DNA from: Rhodothermales bacterium
GTDB taxonomy: Bacteria; Bacteroidota; Rhodothermia; Rhodothermales; UBA10348
DNA: 64,000 bases
Assembly: GCA_028284865.1 (NCBI GenBank)
Contig: JANQQV010000008.1
Coordinates: 124,001 to 188,000, forward strand
Direction of reading: 5' to 3'
Positions within the stretch are counted from its first letter, which is position 1; each line of letters opens with the position of its first letter. Shown piece by piece: positions 35,037 to 43,827 of the stretch. Position numbers and translations under genes: made by a program. The notes beneath the pieces were generated by a model, which made no database searches, was not told the DNA's origin, and saw nothing but the letters and a program-made list of their open reading frames with translations.

Positions 35037-37466
35037 ATGTTCCGGAATTATATGCGCGTTGCGTTGCGCAACGTGTTCAAGCACAAGGTCCATTCATTCA
35101 TCAATGTGACTGGATTGGCCATTGGCCTGGCCTCGTTCGTCCTCATCTTCCTCTACGTTCAGGACGAGCTCTCGTATGACAAGTACCACGAGAAAGCGGA
35201 CCGCATTTACCGTGTGACCTCCGAAGTCGTGGGCGCCGAGTTCTCGGCCAGCATGTCGTTTCCTGTGGGCCACACGCTGCAGCAGGAGTATCCCAACTTC
35301 GTCGAGTCCTACGTCCGCTTCTTCAATTTCCAGGCTCCTACGGTCGCGATGACCTACCAGCCGGATGGCGGTGAACGCGTTCGGTTCAATGAGCCCAACT
35401 TCTTCTTTGCCGACTCCACCCTCTGGGATGTATTCGACTTTGAGCTGCTGGTGGGCAATGAAAACACCGCTCTGGCGCAGCCGAACAACATTTTGCTCAC
35501 CGAGCGGATGGTCGCCAAGTATTTCCGGGACGAAGACCCGGTTGGCAAGGTTATCCAGCTGGAGAACCAGGGCACCATCAACTTCACCGTAGCTGGAATC
35601 CTGGCCGACCCGAAGCCGAACTCGCATTTCGAGTACGATTTCCTGGCCTCGATCAATACGCTGAACGCGTTCCAGAATGGGCAGCCGTTCCAGGACAACA
35701 ACTGGTACTGGAATCCAGCCTGGACCTACATCGTCGTGCCGGAAAACGTGGACATGGCCACCTTCGAGGGCTACTTCCCAGATTTCGTCGACAAATACTG
35801 GCCTCCGTTCATCAAGGACAATTCGGCCATGTACTTGCAGAAGCTGACGGACATCCACCTCACGTCGCGCCTGGACTTCGAGATCCGGCCGAACAGCGAC
35901 GAAGCGTATGTCTACATCTTCTCGGCCATCGCCTTCTTCATCCTCATGATTGCGTGCATCAACTTCATGAACCTGACCACGGCTCGGTCTGGTCAGCGAG
36001 CACGTGAAGTTGGATTACGCAAAGTGCTTGGTGCCGTCAAACCGCAACTGGTCCGCCAATTCCTGAGCGAGTCGATCCTGCTGGTTGCTTGCGCGCTCCT
36101 GGTGGCGATACCGTTGATCTACATCGGACTGCCCATTCTGAATGGATTCGCTGGCAAGGCGCTGACGTTCAGCCCCGTTACCAACCCTCTGCTGTTTGCG
36201 GGGCTGATTGGAATCGTCTTTGCCGTTGGGGGACTCTCCGGGCTCTACCCGGCATTCTTCCTCTCAGCATTCCAGCCTGTCCAGGTGCTCAAGAACATGC
36301 TGACCGTCGGGCGAACGGACGTGTCCGGCATACTCCGCAAAGGACTCGTCGTCACCCAATTCGGTATTTCAATCCTGCTCATCGTGGGCACGTTCGTCGC
36401 CTACGACCAGCTGGAGTACATGCAGAACAAGAACCTCGGGTTCGACAAGGAAGAGGTCATCCTCATTCCCATTCTGGGTACACCGCTGGCTCCACAGTAT
36501 CACGCATTCCGCGACCAGATCCTGCAGGACAATCGGATTGCGGCGGTAACGGTGCTCGAGGACATCCCGGGCAGCAAGTATCAGACAGACAACTTCCAGT
36601 TTGAGGGGATGTCCGACCCGATGCAGATTCCGCGTTTGACGGTCCATGATGATGCGGTTGAAGTCCTCGGCATGGAGCTGGCTGCGGGTCGCGGGTATTC
36701 CCGGGACTTCCCGGCTGATTCTGCCGCTGCCATCATGATCAATGAGGCGATGCTTCCTGTTCTTGGGCACCAGACCGCCGAGGATGCGATCGGACATCGG
36801 ATCACGCTGCGCGGACAGGAGAAGGAAGTGATTGGCGTCGTCCGGGACTTCCACTACGCCAGTCTGCACAACCCGATCGGCCCCTTCATCGTCGAGCGTT
36901 TCTTCAATCAGGGCATCTTCAACTTCTTCGGGCGATATGCCGCAGTCCGGGTCCGTCCAGGCGATCCGGCAGGTACACTGACCTACCTGGAGCAGCAGTG
37001 GCGCAATTTCGTACCAGATCGGCCATTCGAGTACCGCTTCCTGGACAACGAACTCGACAAACTGTACACGGCGGAGCAAACCCTCGGCCAGGTTGCAACC
37101 GTTTTCTCGTTGATGGCCATCTTCGTGGCATGTCTTGGACTGTTCGGCATGGCATCGTTCACCGCCGAGCGGCGAACCAAGGAAATCGGCGTGCGGAAAG
37201 TGCTGGGTGCTTCTGAAATGGGCATCATCACACTCTTGACCAAGGAATCCGCGCGTCTCGTGTTGATTGCGTTCGTCCTTTCAGCGCCACTCGCCTGGTT
37301 CGCCATATCCAAATGGCTGCAGACCTTCACGTTTGCAACGACCATCAATCCGGTGTCCTTCGTGGTTGCTGGTGTAGCGGTCTTTGCTGTTGCAATCCTG
37401 ACGGTCGGCTTGCAGTCAGTCAAAACTGCGACGGCCAATCCGGTCGACAGTATCCACTACGAATGA
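35037..37466 (+). CDS. MacB-type ABC permease without prefix domain
   Basis: An 809-residue membrane protein, eight predicted helices in two FtsX/MacB units. It starts directly with MFRNYMRVALRNVFKHKVHS and has FDLEQ-type prefix sequence missing, unlike the permeases at 21783 and 39050. RAREVGLRKVLGA and TKEIGVRKVLGASEMG are the conserved ends of the units; DELSYDKYHEKADRIYRVTS opens the periplasmic domain. There is no neighbouring PadR gene and no ATPase. The end overlaps the convergent gene at 37457 by ten bases. Confidence 0.92.
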   Translation: MFRNYMRVALRNVFKHKVHSFINVTGLAIGLASFVLIFLYVQDELSYDKYHEKADRIYRVTSEVVGAEFSASMSFPVGHTLQQEYPNFVESYVRFFNFQAPTVAMTYQPDGGERVRFNEPNFFFADSTLWDVFDFELLVGNENTALAQPNNILLTERMVAKYFRDEDPVGKVIQLENQGTINFTVAGILADPKPNSHFEYDFLASINTLNAFQNGQPFQDNNWYWNPAWTYIVVPENVDMATFEGYFPDFVDKYWPPFIKDNSAMYLQKLTDIHLTSRLDFEIRPNSDEAYVYIFSAIAFFILMIACINFMNLTTARSGQRAREVGLRKVLGAVKPQLVRQFLSESILLVACALLVAIPLIYIGLPILNGFAGKALTFSPVTNPLLFAGLIGIVFAVGGLSGLYPAFFLSAFQPVQVLKNMLTVGRTDVSGILRKGLVVTQFGISILLIVGTFVAYDQLEYMQNKNLGFDKEEVILIPILGTPLAPQYHAFRDQILQDNRIAAVTVLEDIPGSKYQTDNFQFEGMSDPMQIPRLTVHDDAVEVLGMELAAGRGYSRDFPADSAAAIMINEAMLPVLGHQTAEDAIGHRITLRGQEKEVIGVVRDFHYASLHNPIGPFIVERFFNQGIFNFFGRYAAVRVRPGDPAGTLTYLEQQWRNFVPDRPFEYRFLDNELDKLYTAEQTLGQVATVFSLMAIFVACLGLFGMASFTAERRTKEIGVRKVLGASEMGIITLLTKESARLVLIAFVLSAPLAWFAISKWLQTFTFATTINPVSFVVAGVAVFAVAILTVGLQSVKTATANPVDSIHYE

Positions 37467-38314
37467 TCGCGGGAGCGCAGGCCTGACTGGGACGCTTCTT
37501 GCGACTCTTCTTCGAGCCCGTCATCAGGCAAGCTGATGGCGGGCTCGCTCATTTCTTCCGGAAGAGACTCGCTGTTCGCAGTCGAAATGGAGCTGTCCGA
37601 TTGAACCGCAATGTTTACCGACGATGTTCGGCCAACCAATCCGCGCAATCTGCCCATCAGCCGCTGCATTTTCTTGCGCTGATTCTGCTCCCAGAGACTG
37701 ATTCCGGCCCTGACTGCTGCCATGCCTCCGAGGCCCCCCGAAGCCGCAAGAGGGAGAATGACCCAGGGCGGCAATCCAGAGCCATCCAGGGAGATTCCCG
37801 TGATGGTTGCTCCGAAAATGGCGGACATCACATAGAAGAAGGCCGCCGCGCCGCTGTAGAATCGCTCAAGTTCAATGGAGCTTTGATTGTCTCGGGATCG
37901 AACGATCACCTGGGTCCCGGCCAGCGTTTGACCCATATCCTCGAAAACGGACTTCCATTCCCTCATGGAACCGATCTCTTCCGCTTTGCCCGATGCACTG
38001 ACCGACCGTCTGAGCTCCATCACAATATCAGCCCAGGCATCGTCATCGATTTCGCCGTCGATCAATTCCGCAATTCGCATCCGGAACGGTGCCCCATTGA
38101 TGGACCGCTCCTGGACCTCTTCCCGGCCGGTCGCCATTTCAACAGCTGCGGTTCGAACATACTCGGCAGGGACGCCGAGATCGGCGGCAATGCGTTCGAC
38201 CTCATCCAGGGAAAGCTCGCCGTCGGCGGCATGCGCAGCGGCATGCAGCTCAGTCGCGCGCTGAATGAGCGCACCGATTTCGGATTCACTGTAGCGACGG
38301 GAAGAAGGAGCCAT
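37457..38314 (-). CDS. Unnamed two-helix membrane protein, paralog of the one at 18062
   Basis: A 285-residue protein with the same layout as the 267-residue protein at 18062: N-terminal charged helices (RRYSESEIGALIQRATELHA, then GELSLDEVERIAADLGVPAE), a middle domain with DDDAWADIVMELRRSVSAS and MREWKSVFEDMG, two membrane helices at about 155-205, and a Ser/Glu-rich tail. The N-terminal part resembles a DUF1707/SHOCT-type DNA- or partner-binding helix bundle. Four bases separate it from the carbonic anhydrase gene, which is upstream on the same strand, so they are likely co-transcribed. Function unknown. Confidence 0.75.
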   Translation of the reverse strand: MAPSSRRYSESEIGALIQRATELHAAAHAADGELSLDEVERIAADLGVPAEYVRTAAVEMATGREEVQERSINGAPFRMRIAELIDGEIDDDAWADIVMELRRSVSASGKAEEIGSMREWKSVFEDMGQTLAGTQVIVRSRDNQSSIELERFYSGAAAFFYVMSAIFGATITGISLDGSGLPPWVILPLAASGGLGGMAAVRAGISLWEQNQRKKMQRLMGRLRGLVGRTSSVNIAVQSDSSISTANSESLPEEMSEPAISLPDDGLEEESQEASQSGLRSRDHS

Positions 38315-38318
38315 AGGT

Positions 38319-38942
38319 TCAGTCCAACCAATTGACGACGCCTGAGACCATGTCGTATTCGGCGCCGACCAGCTTCACGCTCCCGGAATTGACCGCATTC
38401 CGAATGATCTCCGAGTAGTTGACGAGATTATCGAGCGCATGATGCACGTTAGCCAACCCCGCAATTTCGCATTTTGCATCAACGGATGCAGCCGAATCAA
38501 ATGTATCATCATGCTCGACCGCTTCGCTGATGCGTCCCACCAACATGTCCATACTCGGCGAGTAATGCAATTCCGGGTCCAGGATGGCCTTGACGGCCGC
38601 GCTGATGGCGCCACATCCGGAATGGCCCACGACGACCACGAGCGAGGTCTTGAGGACATCAACCGCATATTCCACGCTTGCTGTCTGCGACGGACCCACG
38701 ACATTGCCGGCAACCCGGATGACAAACAGACTACCCAGGTCCTGATCGAAAATGAGGGACGGGGGCACACGACTGTCGCTGCAAGCGATCACGACGGCGT
38801 ACGGGTGCTGGCCTGAAAGCAATTCGCCCCTCATCTTTTCGAGGTCCAGGGCGGTGAGTGAATGCCCACCGGCCAGGAATCGAGTATTCCCCTCCTTGAG
38901 GCGGCGCAGAGCTTCTTCTGGAGCTACCGGTGGGTAATCCAT
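38319..38942 (-). CDS. Beta-class carbonic anhydrase
   Basis: A 207-residue enzyme interconverting CO2 and bicarbonate. The zinc site is complete: Cys54, Asp56 and Arg58 in ACSDSRVP, and His107 and Cys110 in GHSGCGAI. The N-terminus EEALRRLKEGNTRFLAG is typical of the bacterial beta class. The frame extends 16 residues upstream to 38990, but MDYPPVAPEEALRR is the natural start. It has no signal peptide and so is cytoplasmic. It sits four bases before the unnamed membrane protein gene. Confidence 0.95.
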   Translation of the reverse strand: MDYPPVAPEEALRRLKEGNTRFLAGGHSLTALDLEKMRGELLSGQHPYAVVIACSDSRVPPSLIFDQDLGSLFVIRVAGNVVGPSQTASVEYAVDVLKTSLVVVVGHSGCGAISAAVKAILDPELHYSPSMDMLVGRISEAVEHDDTFDSAASVDAKCEIAGLANVHHALDNLVNYSEIIRNAVNSGSVKLVGAEYDMVSGVVNWLD

Positions 38943-39049
38943 GGATCGGAATGGTGAGGTGAAAACGGGCCACTTGGTGCCCGTCTCCAAGATACCACCC
39001 GATCCCGTCCGCTACTCAACCATGGACGACCTTATCGGTGGCTTCGGCG

Positions 39050-41704
39050 CTACTCGACCCGCAGGATGTCAGCCGGGGCGCTGCGCCGAATACTTCGTGC
39101 CTGCGTGGTAATGGTCAGCAACGCTACACTCAGAATGATGCAATACGTGATGACGAATGGAAGGACATTGAGATGCATACTGTAGGCATAGATATCCTGG
39201 ATCAATCGATTCATTCCGGTCCACGCCATGGGGAATGCAATCAAGGACCCGATGGTCATGATGACCAGGTAACGTCTGTTGACGAAATGCGCTATGCCGA
39301 TCGGTGCACCACCCAGAACTTTTCGTATTCCGATTTCCTTCTGGCGATTGATCACGTTTTGTGCTGACAGGGCGTAAATGCTCAAGCAGGAAATGATCAA
39401 TGCGAGGGTGGCCACAAACAGGAAGATCAAGGCGATACCCATGCTCTCTTCCTGAAAGGACTCGAAAACCTGGTCCTGATAGCGCACGCGTACTTCGTCG
39501 CCACCGAATACATCCTTGAAAGCACCATTCAGTGCCAGTACCGTTTCGTTGGTCCTTCCAGGTGCCAATCGAACCGATACCAGACGGTGATCCGTCTCTC
39601 TAACCTGTTCGAACACCGTGGGCTTGATCAGGCTGAAAAAGTCCTCGTGATGGAAATCCGCAACGACCCCGACAATGAGCCGAGGAATGGAATCCAGATC
39701 CACAACGGAACCGACCGGTTGGGAAAGGCCGACCTCATCAACGAATGTCTCGTTGACAACGATGGCCTCCGGACCCGCCGTCATGGTTGAATCAGACAAC
39801 AGGAGGCCTTGTAGAGGTCTGAGCCCGAGAAACGATGCATAGTCGGCACGTCCTCCGAATACGAAGGTCTCGACACCATCCTCTGGAGTGTTTTCGGTCA
39901 CGGTCTGCTGTTCGTTGTAGGAAAAGCCCACGACTTCCCTGCTCGTAGTCAACGCCATGACCCCAGACTGCTGACTGAGGAATTCCGTCAACCACGCCTG
40001 CTGTTCAGCAGAATTGGACTCGAATGAAACCAGCTGCTCTGTATTAAATCCCCAATCCTTGTGGGCCAGATACTGCCCATTCCAGGTCAGAACGATGCCC
40101 ATGGACATGGTCAGAAAGGCCAGCAGGAACTGGATGGCAAGAAACCCATGGGAAAGCGGCCTCCGCTTTCGGAGTTGGAGGCGATGCTGGAAGATGGCTG
40201 TTGGCCGGAACGAGGAGATGTAGAGTGCTGGATACGCTCCTGAGATCAGGCCGATGGACAAGACCAGTCCACCCATGAACAGCCAGACTCTGAGATTCCG
40301 GGTCATTCCGAAATCCAGCTCGTGTCCTGAGATCTGACTGAAGATCGGTAGCAGGCCTTGCCATGCAAGAAGGAGACCCATGATCAGAGCCAAGAGACTC
40401 ATCACGATGTTCTCCGTCAGAAACTGAATGACGAGCTGCTTTCGACTGCCTCCGACAGCTTTCCGGACTCCGATCTCCTTGAGGCGCTTGGTTGCTGTGG
40501 CCATGGAGATGTTCATGTAATTGAAGCAAGCCAGCAACAGAAGCAATCCTGAGATCAGCGACAACACGACCACGGGCGCCCAGGGAATCGAGTTGGCCAT
40601 GCTCCGTTCTACGTTCTCCCTGTTCCAGGCAAGATTGGTGATGGCATCGATGTCATATCGGACGATCTGCCAATCGGGGTTTGCGGCATTCAGCTGATCC
40701 TGCCAATTCTGCAATGCAGATCGAAGGGTCGCCACCGGGGTTCCGGCGACTCGTCTGATGAAAGTGGCATCCACGGTCTGCCTCCACCCGCTCTCGAGTT
40801 GGTCTTCGAGCATCGAAAATGGCATAACCATCAAGTACTGAATGCCCGCTTCCGTCGTGAAAGGCTCCGACACCGCGGCTACCCGGATTTCTTGTTCAGG
40901 TCCGTCGCCGATGGAGAGCGACAGCGATTGCCCGACAGGATCAGCATCACCAAACACGGTTTGAGCCCAGGATGCACTGAGCACAACAGCGGGCTCCGAT
41001 CCAAAGGCCTCAACGCTTCCCGAGGCCGTCGGAAAGGCAAACATCGAGAAGAAATCCGCGTCGGCGAACAGCGCCACCCGCTCAAATTGGTCGTCTCCCC
41101 GAGTCAATTGAACTCGACGCTGTTCCAGTCGCACAACCGAATCAACGAGCGGGGAAGACTCGGCAAGGGCTGGTCCCAATGCCGCAGGAGTATGTCCCCA
41201 CCATTGTTCACCGTCAGATTCCTGCGTCACCTGATGAACCAGCATCAGGTCGTCCACGCGAGGGTGGTGATGGTCCCGCGTCAGAACCTTCGACACGAAG
41301 GCGTACGAGACCATGGTCACGGCAATGGCCACTGCCAGTCCGAACATGTTGATCATGCTCGGCACGCGGTTCTTGCGAAGATTGCGCATCGCTACGCGCA
41401 CATACCCCTTCGCCAGAGACCATTGATACAGGACCTCCGAACGAATCTCTCGGCGATCACGGGTCTTCATCCAAGCAACGCTGCGAAACTCGGATTCCGT
41501 TTCATGGAACGTCCCCAACTCGGCCGTCGCCTCACGAAATGCTTCTTCCTCGCTGTGACCCGCTTCCACCAGGAAGGCGACCTGATCACGCAGGTGCTGT
41601 TCGAGCTCATCAAGGTCACGTCCCTTGAACGCGCGGGAGTACTTGTACTGGTGGCGCCAGGTGGAAAGCGCCTTCTCCAAATTGAACATGTTGGATGACC
41701 TCAT
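39050..41704 (-). CDS. MacB-type ABC permease with N-terminal prefix domain, second copy
   Basis: An 884-residue protein with a prefix domain (FNLEKALSTWRHQYKYSRAF, then DLDELEQHLRDQVAFLVEAG) related to that of the permease at 21783. Two FtsX/MacB units follow, ending RLKEIGVRKAVGGSRK and QKEIGIRKVLGGAPIG. Start ATG at 41704 overlaps the padR stop (ATGA); a second ATG at 41689 gives MFNLEK, closer to the paralog. No ATPase is near. The pair with padR mirrors the module at 21433-24428 on the opposite strand. Confidence 0.9.
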   Translation of the reverse strand: MRSSNMFNLEKALSTWRHQYKYSRAFKGRDLDELEQHLRDQVAFLVEAGHSEEEAFREATAELGTFHETESEFRSVAWMKTRDRREIRSEVLYQWSLAKGYVRVAMRNLRKNRVPSMINMFGLAVAIAVTMVSYAFVSKVLTRDHHHPRVDDLMLVHQVTQESDGEQWWGHTPAALGPALAESSPLVDSVVRLEQRRVQLTRGDDQFERVALFADADFFSMFAFPTASGSVEAFGSEPAVVLSASWAQTVFGDADPVGQSLSLSIGDGPEQEIRVAAVSEPFTTEAGIQYLMVMPFSMLEDQLESGWRQTVDATFIRRVAGTPVATLRSALQNWQDQLNAANPDWQIVRYDIDAITNLAWNRENVERSMANSIPWAPVVVLSLISGLLLLLACFNYMNISMATATKRLKEIGVRKAVGGSRKQLVIQFLTENIVMSLLALIMGLLLAWQGLLPIFSQISGHELDFGMTRNLRVWLFMGGLVLSIGLISGAYPALYISSFRPTAIFQHRLQLRKRRPLSHGFLAIQFLLAFLTMSMGIVLTWNGQYLAHKDWGFNTEQLVSFESNSAEQQAWLTEFLSQQSGVMALTTSREVVGFSYNEQQTVTENTPEDGVETFVFGGRADYASFLGLRPLQGLLLSDSTMTAGPEAIVVNETFVDEVGLSQPVGSVVDLDSIPRLIVGVVADFHHEDFFSLIKPTVFEQVRETDHRLVSVRLAPGRTNETVLALNGAFKDVFGGDEVRVRYQDQVFESFQEESMGIALIFLFVATLALIISCLSIYALSAQNVINRQKEIGIRKVLGGAPIGIAHFVNRRYLVIMTIGSLIAFPMAWTGMNRLIQDIYAYSMHLNVLPFVITYCIILSVALLTITTQARSIRRSAPADILRVE

Positions 41705-42039
41705 CCGTTGGCTGTTTGCTGGCCCCATAGTTCGGCCCAGACAGCATTAACCATTTTCCATTCTTGCTGGACATGAGCCAGCGCTTTCTTACCGTCTTCC
41801 GTGATGCGGTAGTACTTGCGATCCGGTCCTTCCTCGGAGGCCTGCCAGTAGCTTTCCACCCATCCGTCGTGTTCCATTCGATGCAGGATGGGATAAAGCT
41901 TGCTGTTCGACCAGGCGACCTGGCCGTCATAAAGCTGTCGAGCCCGATAGACGAGCTGAAACCCGTACTTGGGCCCTTCCATGAGCATGGACAGGATGAG
42001 TGGCTTGAGCGTGGCGCCGGCCAGCGATTTGGACAACAT
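41701..42039 (-). CDS. PadR-family transcriptional regulator, second copy
   Basis: A 112-residue winged-helix repressor beginning MLSKSLAGATLKPLILSMLM, with GPKYGFQLVYRAR, AWSNSKLYPILHRMEHDGWV and YYRITEDGKKALAHVQQEWK, the PadR pattern. It starts the two-gene unit with the prefix-domain permease, overlapping it by four bases. A dyad with TG/CA ends lies 96 bases upstream and may be its own operator. Confidence 0.93.
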   Translation of the reverse strand: MLSKSLAGATLKPLILSMLMEGPKYGFQLVYRARQLYDGQVAWSNSKLYPILHRMEHDGWVESYWQASEEGPDRKYYRITEDGKKALAHVQQEWKMVNAVWAELWGQQTANG

Positions 42040-42134
42040 GGATCGCGCGATTCGATGATGGGGTGGGGATGACCTTTCCGAATCATTTCCAAGACGAACC
42101 CGGAGTCATTCGGTGTGGCCGCTATAATCACTTT

Positions 42135-42151
42135 TGATATAGACTATGACA
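42135..42151. promoter_or_regulatory. Candidate PadR operator upstream of the second padR module
   Basis: TGATATAGACTATGACA contains a perfect ATAG-A-CTAT core with matching outer TG...CA. It differs from the site at 21352, so the two PadR proteins, if these are their sites, bind different sequences. The region between the divergent padR and DUF2946-like genes also has further CTATA/TATAG copies. Confidence 0.5.
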
Positions 42152-42330
42152 AAAGACGGTATAGCCTGAAAGAGGTTGCGGTCGATTCCGAAAAAAGATG
42201 ATTTCAACTTCACGAAGGGATCTTTCGCGCTGAAACTGAATCTTTTAGGTTGTTTTGCCATTATTACTGGCTACAAACCGGGTTTTTCGGTCTCAACGCA
42301 CCCTTAAGGGCATTCAACGCAGCTCCAACG

Positions 42331-42726
42331 TTGCATCTAAGACGAACCATAGCGGCTTTTTCCTTGCTCACCAGCGTTCTGCTGGGCGGGCTGATTGCGC
42401 CTCTGTCGCACTTCGCCTATATGGCGGTAAGCGACCACTATGACACGTCTGCAGCGGCCGCGCAAGAAATGGCGCATGGTCACGGGCACGAGCATAAGAC
42501 CATTAACCTTGACGGACCCGGGCTGGACGCCGATCACTCGGTAGATCACCTCGAGTGTCCCTATGCCGCGTTTTTCCTGAGCCAGGCATCAGCTGTTTCT
42601 TCAGATGATGCAGGCCTGGCACTGACGTTTTCTTCGACGACGCTGACGGCTGGACCGGTCGCGACACTGACCGCCACCTCCGTCCACATCTCCCCCATCC
42701 GCGGACCACCCGGGCTTCTGGCCTGA
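42331..42726 (+). CDS. DUF2946-like His-rich exported protein at the head of the copper locus
   Basis: A small protein of about 131 residues from the TTG at 42331; the frame is open to 42250. TIAAFSLLTSVLLGGLIAPLS is a signal-anchor or signal peptide. Then come HGHGHEH, CPYAAFF and the terminal SPIRGPPGLLA. An isolated Cys-Pro motif, hydrophobic middle and terminal RGPP are marks of DUF2946-type proteins, often found beside copper transport genes. The His cluster suggests metal binding. It is followed by about 250 bases without a recognisable gene before the MbnP-like gene. Family assignment is by eye. Confidence 0.65.
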   Translation: MHLRRTIAAFSLLTSVLLGGLIAPLSHFAYMAVSDHYDTSAAAAQEMAHGHGHEHKTINLDGPGLDADHSVDHLECPYAAFFLSQASAVSSDDAGLALTFSSTTLTAGPVATLTATSVHISPIRGPPGLLA

Positions 42727-42979
42727 TCCGGTCGCGGAAGAGGTTCCGTCTAGTTTTTGCACAGACGCTCTATCGGTGAGACCGATGGCGGCGTCCCTGA
42801 TGACGCTCATCCTCTGCGAATCGTGCACCGCTGCCCGTGTTCAGGGCATCGCTGCGTGCTCATGACGTGTGCTGGCTTTCAGTCGCCCGTTCCGGAAAGG
42901 CCTTCCTGTCCCCGAACGCCCCTGCGCCTCCATCCGGCGCGACTGTTATTCCATTGACATTTCTATCCGCATTTTCGTC

Positions 42980-43825
42980 ATGAAAGCACTTCGTACGTTT
43001 TTCCTCCCTGCCCTGATTGCCTCGGTCCTGCTGGTTGGCTGTGACGCCAGCGATATGGGCAATGAAGAAGTAGATCTCACCCTTCGCCTGGAGGGCCTCT
43101 TCGACGGACAGCAGCTGACCGGTCAGGTGTTCGAGCACAATGGTGCAAACATCACGCTCGAGTCAGCCCGCATTTACCTCTCCGAGATTTCCCTGACGAC
43201 GGCCGATGGCGAAGTCATCACATTCGAATCCGATGCCATCACGGTCCCGGCCAAGGATGCCAATGACAACGACGTCTCCCACACCGTTACCGACAAGATC
43301 ATTCTTGCCAAGCATGACCTGGGCATGGAAGACTACCACCTCGGCATGGTCCCGGAAGGCGATTACACGTCGATGTCGTTCCGCCTCGGTATTGTGGGCA
43401 TGGACAACCGTATTGATGCCTCCCAGGTACCTTCGAATCACTCGCTTGCCAAGCAGACAGACAAGAACAACCACTGGAACTGGGCCAACGGCTACATCTA
43501 CCTTCGCGTCGATGGCCAGGTTGACACGGACGGTGATGGCACGGTGGACGAAGACTGGAATGCCCACATCGGCAAGGACGACTTTTCCCGTGTAATCACC
43601 CTGGATACCAACTTCACGTTGGACCATGAGACCGGCAACGAAGTGCACGTGATGGTGGATTACCACGACATGTTGCACATGGTCGACCTGGCTGATCCTG
43701 CAGAGCGCGTTACGCACACGAGCAACAACCTTCCGATGACGAACAAGATCATCGGAATGGTGGACAGCGCATTCATGCTGCATGGTGTTCACATGAGTGA
43801 ACACGACCACGATCACAACCACTGA
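42980..43825 (+). CDS. MbnP-family copper-binding lipoprotein
   Basis: A 281-residue lipoprotein (lipobox LLVGC, Cys21). The family core is visible: LTLRLEGLFDGQQLT near the start, SARIYLSEI, and NHWNWANGYIYLRVDG at 164-179, with Trp166 and Trp168. The C-terminus is very His-rich (EHDHDHNH). In methanotrophs MbnP binds copper with a site that includes kynurenine made from Trp by the MbnH di-heme enzyme. A Trp in this HWNW segment is a candidate substrate here, by inference. The MbnH-like gene follows two bases later, supporting the pairing. It would handle copper in the periplasm. Confidence 0.88.
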   Translation: MKALRTFFLPALIASVLLVGCDASDMGNEEVDLTLRLEGLFDGQQLTGQVFEHNGANITLESARIYLSEISLTTADGEVITFESDAITVPAKDANDNDVSHTVTDKIILAKHDLGMEDYHLGMVPEGDYTSMSFRLGIVGMDNRIDASQVPSNHSLAKQTDKNNHWNWANGYIYLRVDGQVDTDGDGTVDEDWNAHIGKDDFSRVITLDTNFTLDHETGNEVHVMVDYHDMLHMVDLADPAERVTHTSNNLPMTNKIIGMVDSAFMLHGVHMSEHDHDHNH

Positions 43826-43827
43826 TC

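Noticed and set aside
42727-42979. About 250 bases without a gene between the DUF2946-like and MbnP-like genes, considered for a riboswitch
   Set aside because: I find no cobalamin, TPP or other known riboswitch consensus and no strong hairpin with a T-run. It may hold a promoter, but nothing specific can be supported.
42869-42979. A 37-residue upstream extension of the MbnP-like protein
   Set aside because: The signal peptide and lipobox start at the ATG at 42980; the extension is Arg/Pro-rich and would precede the signal.
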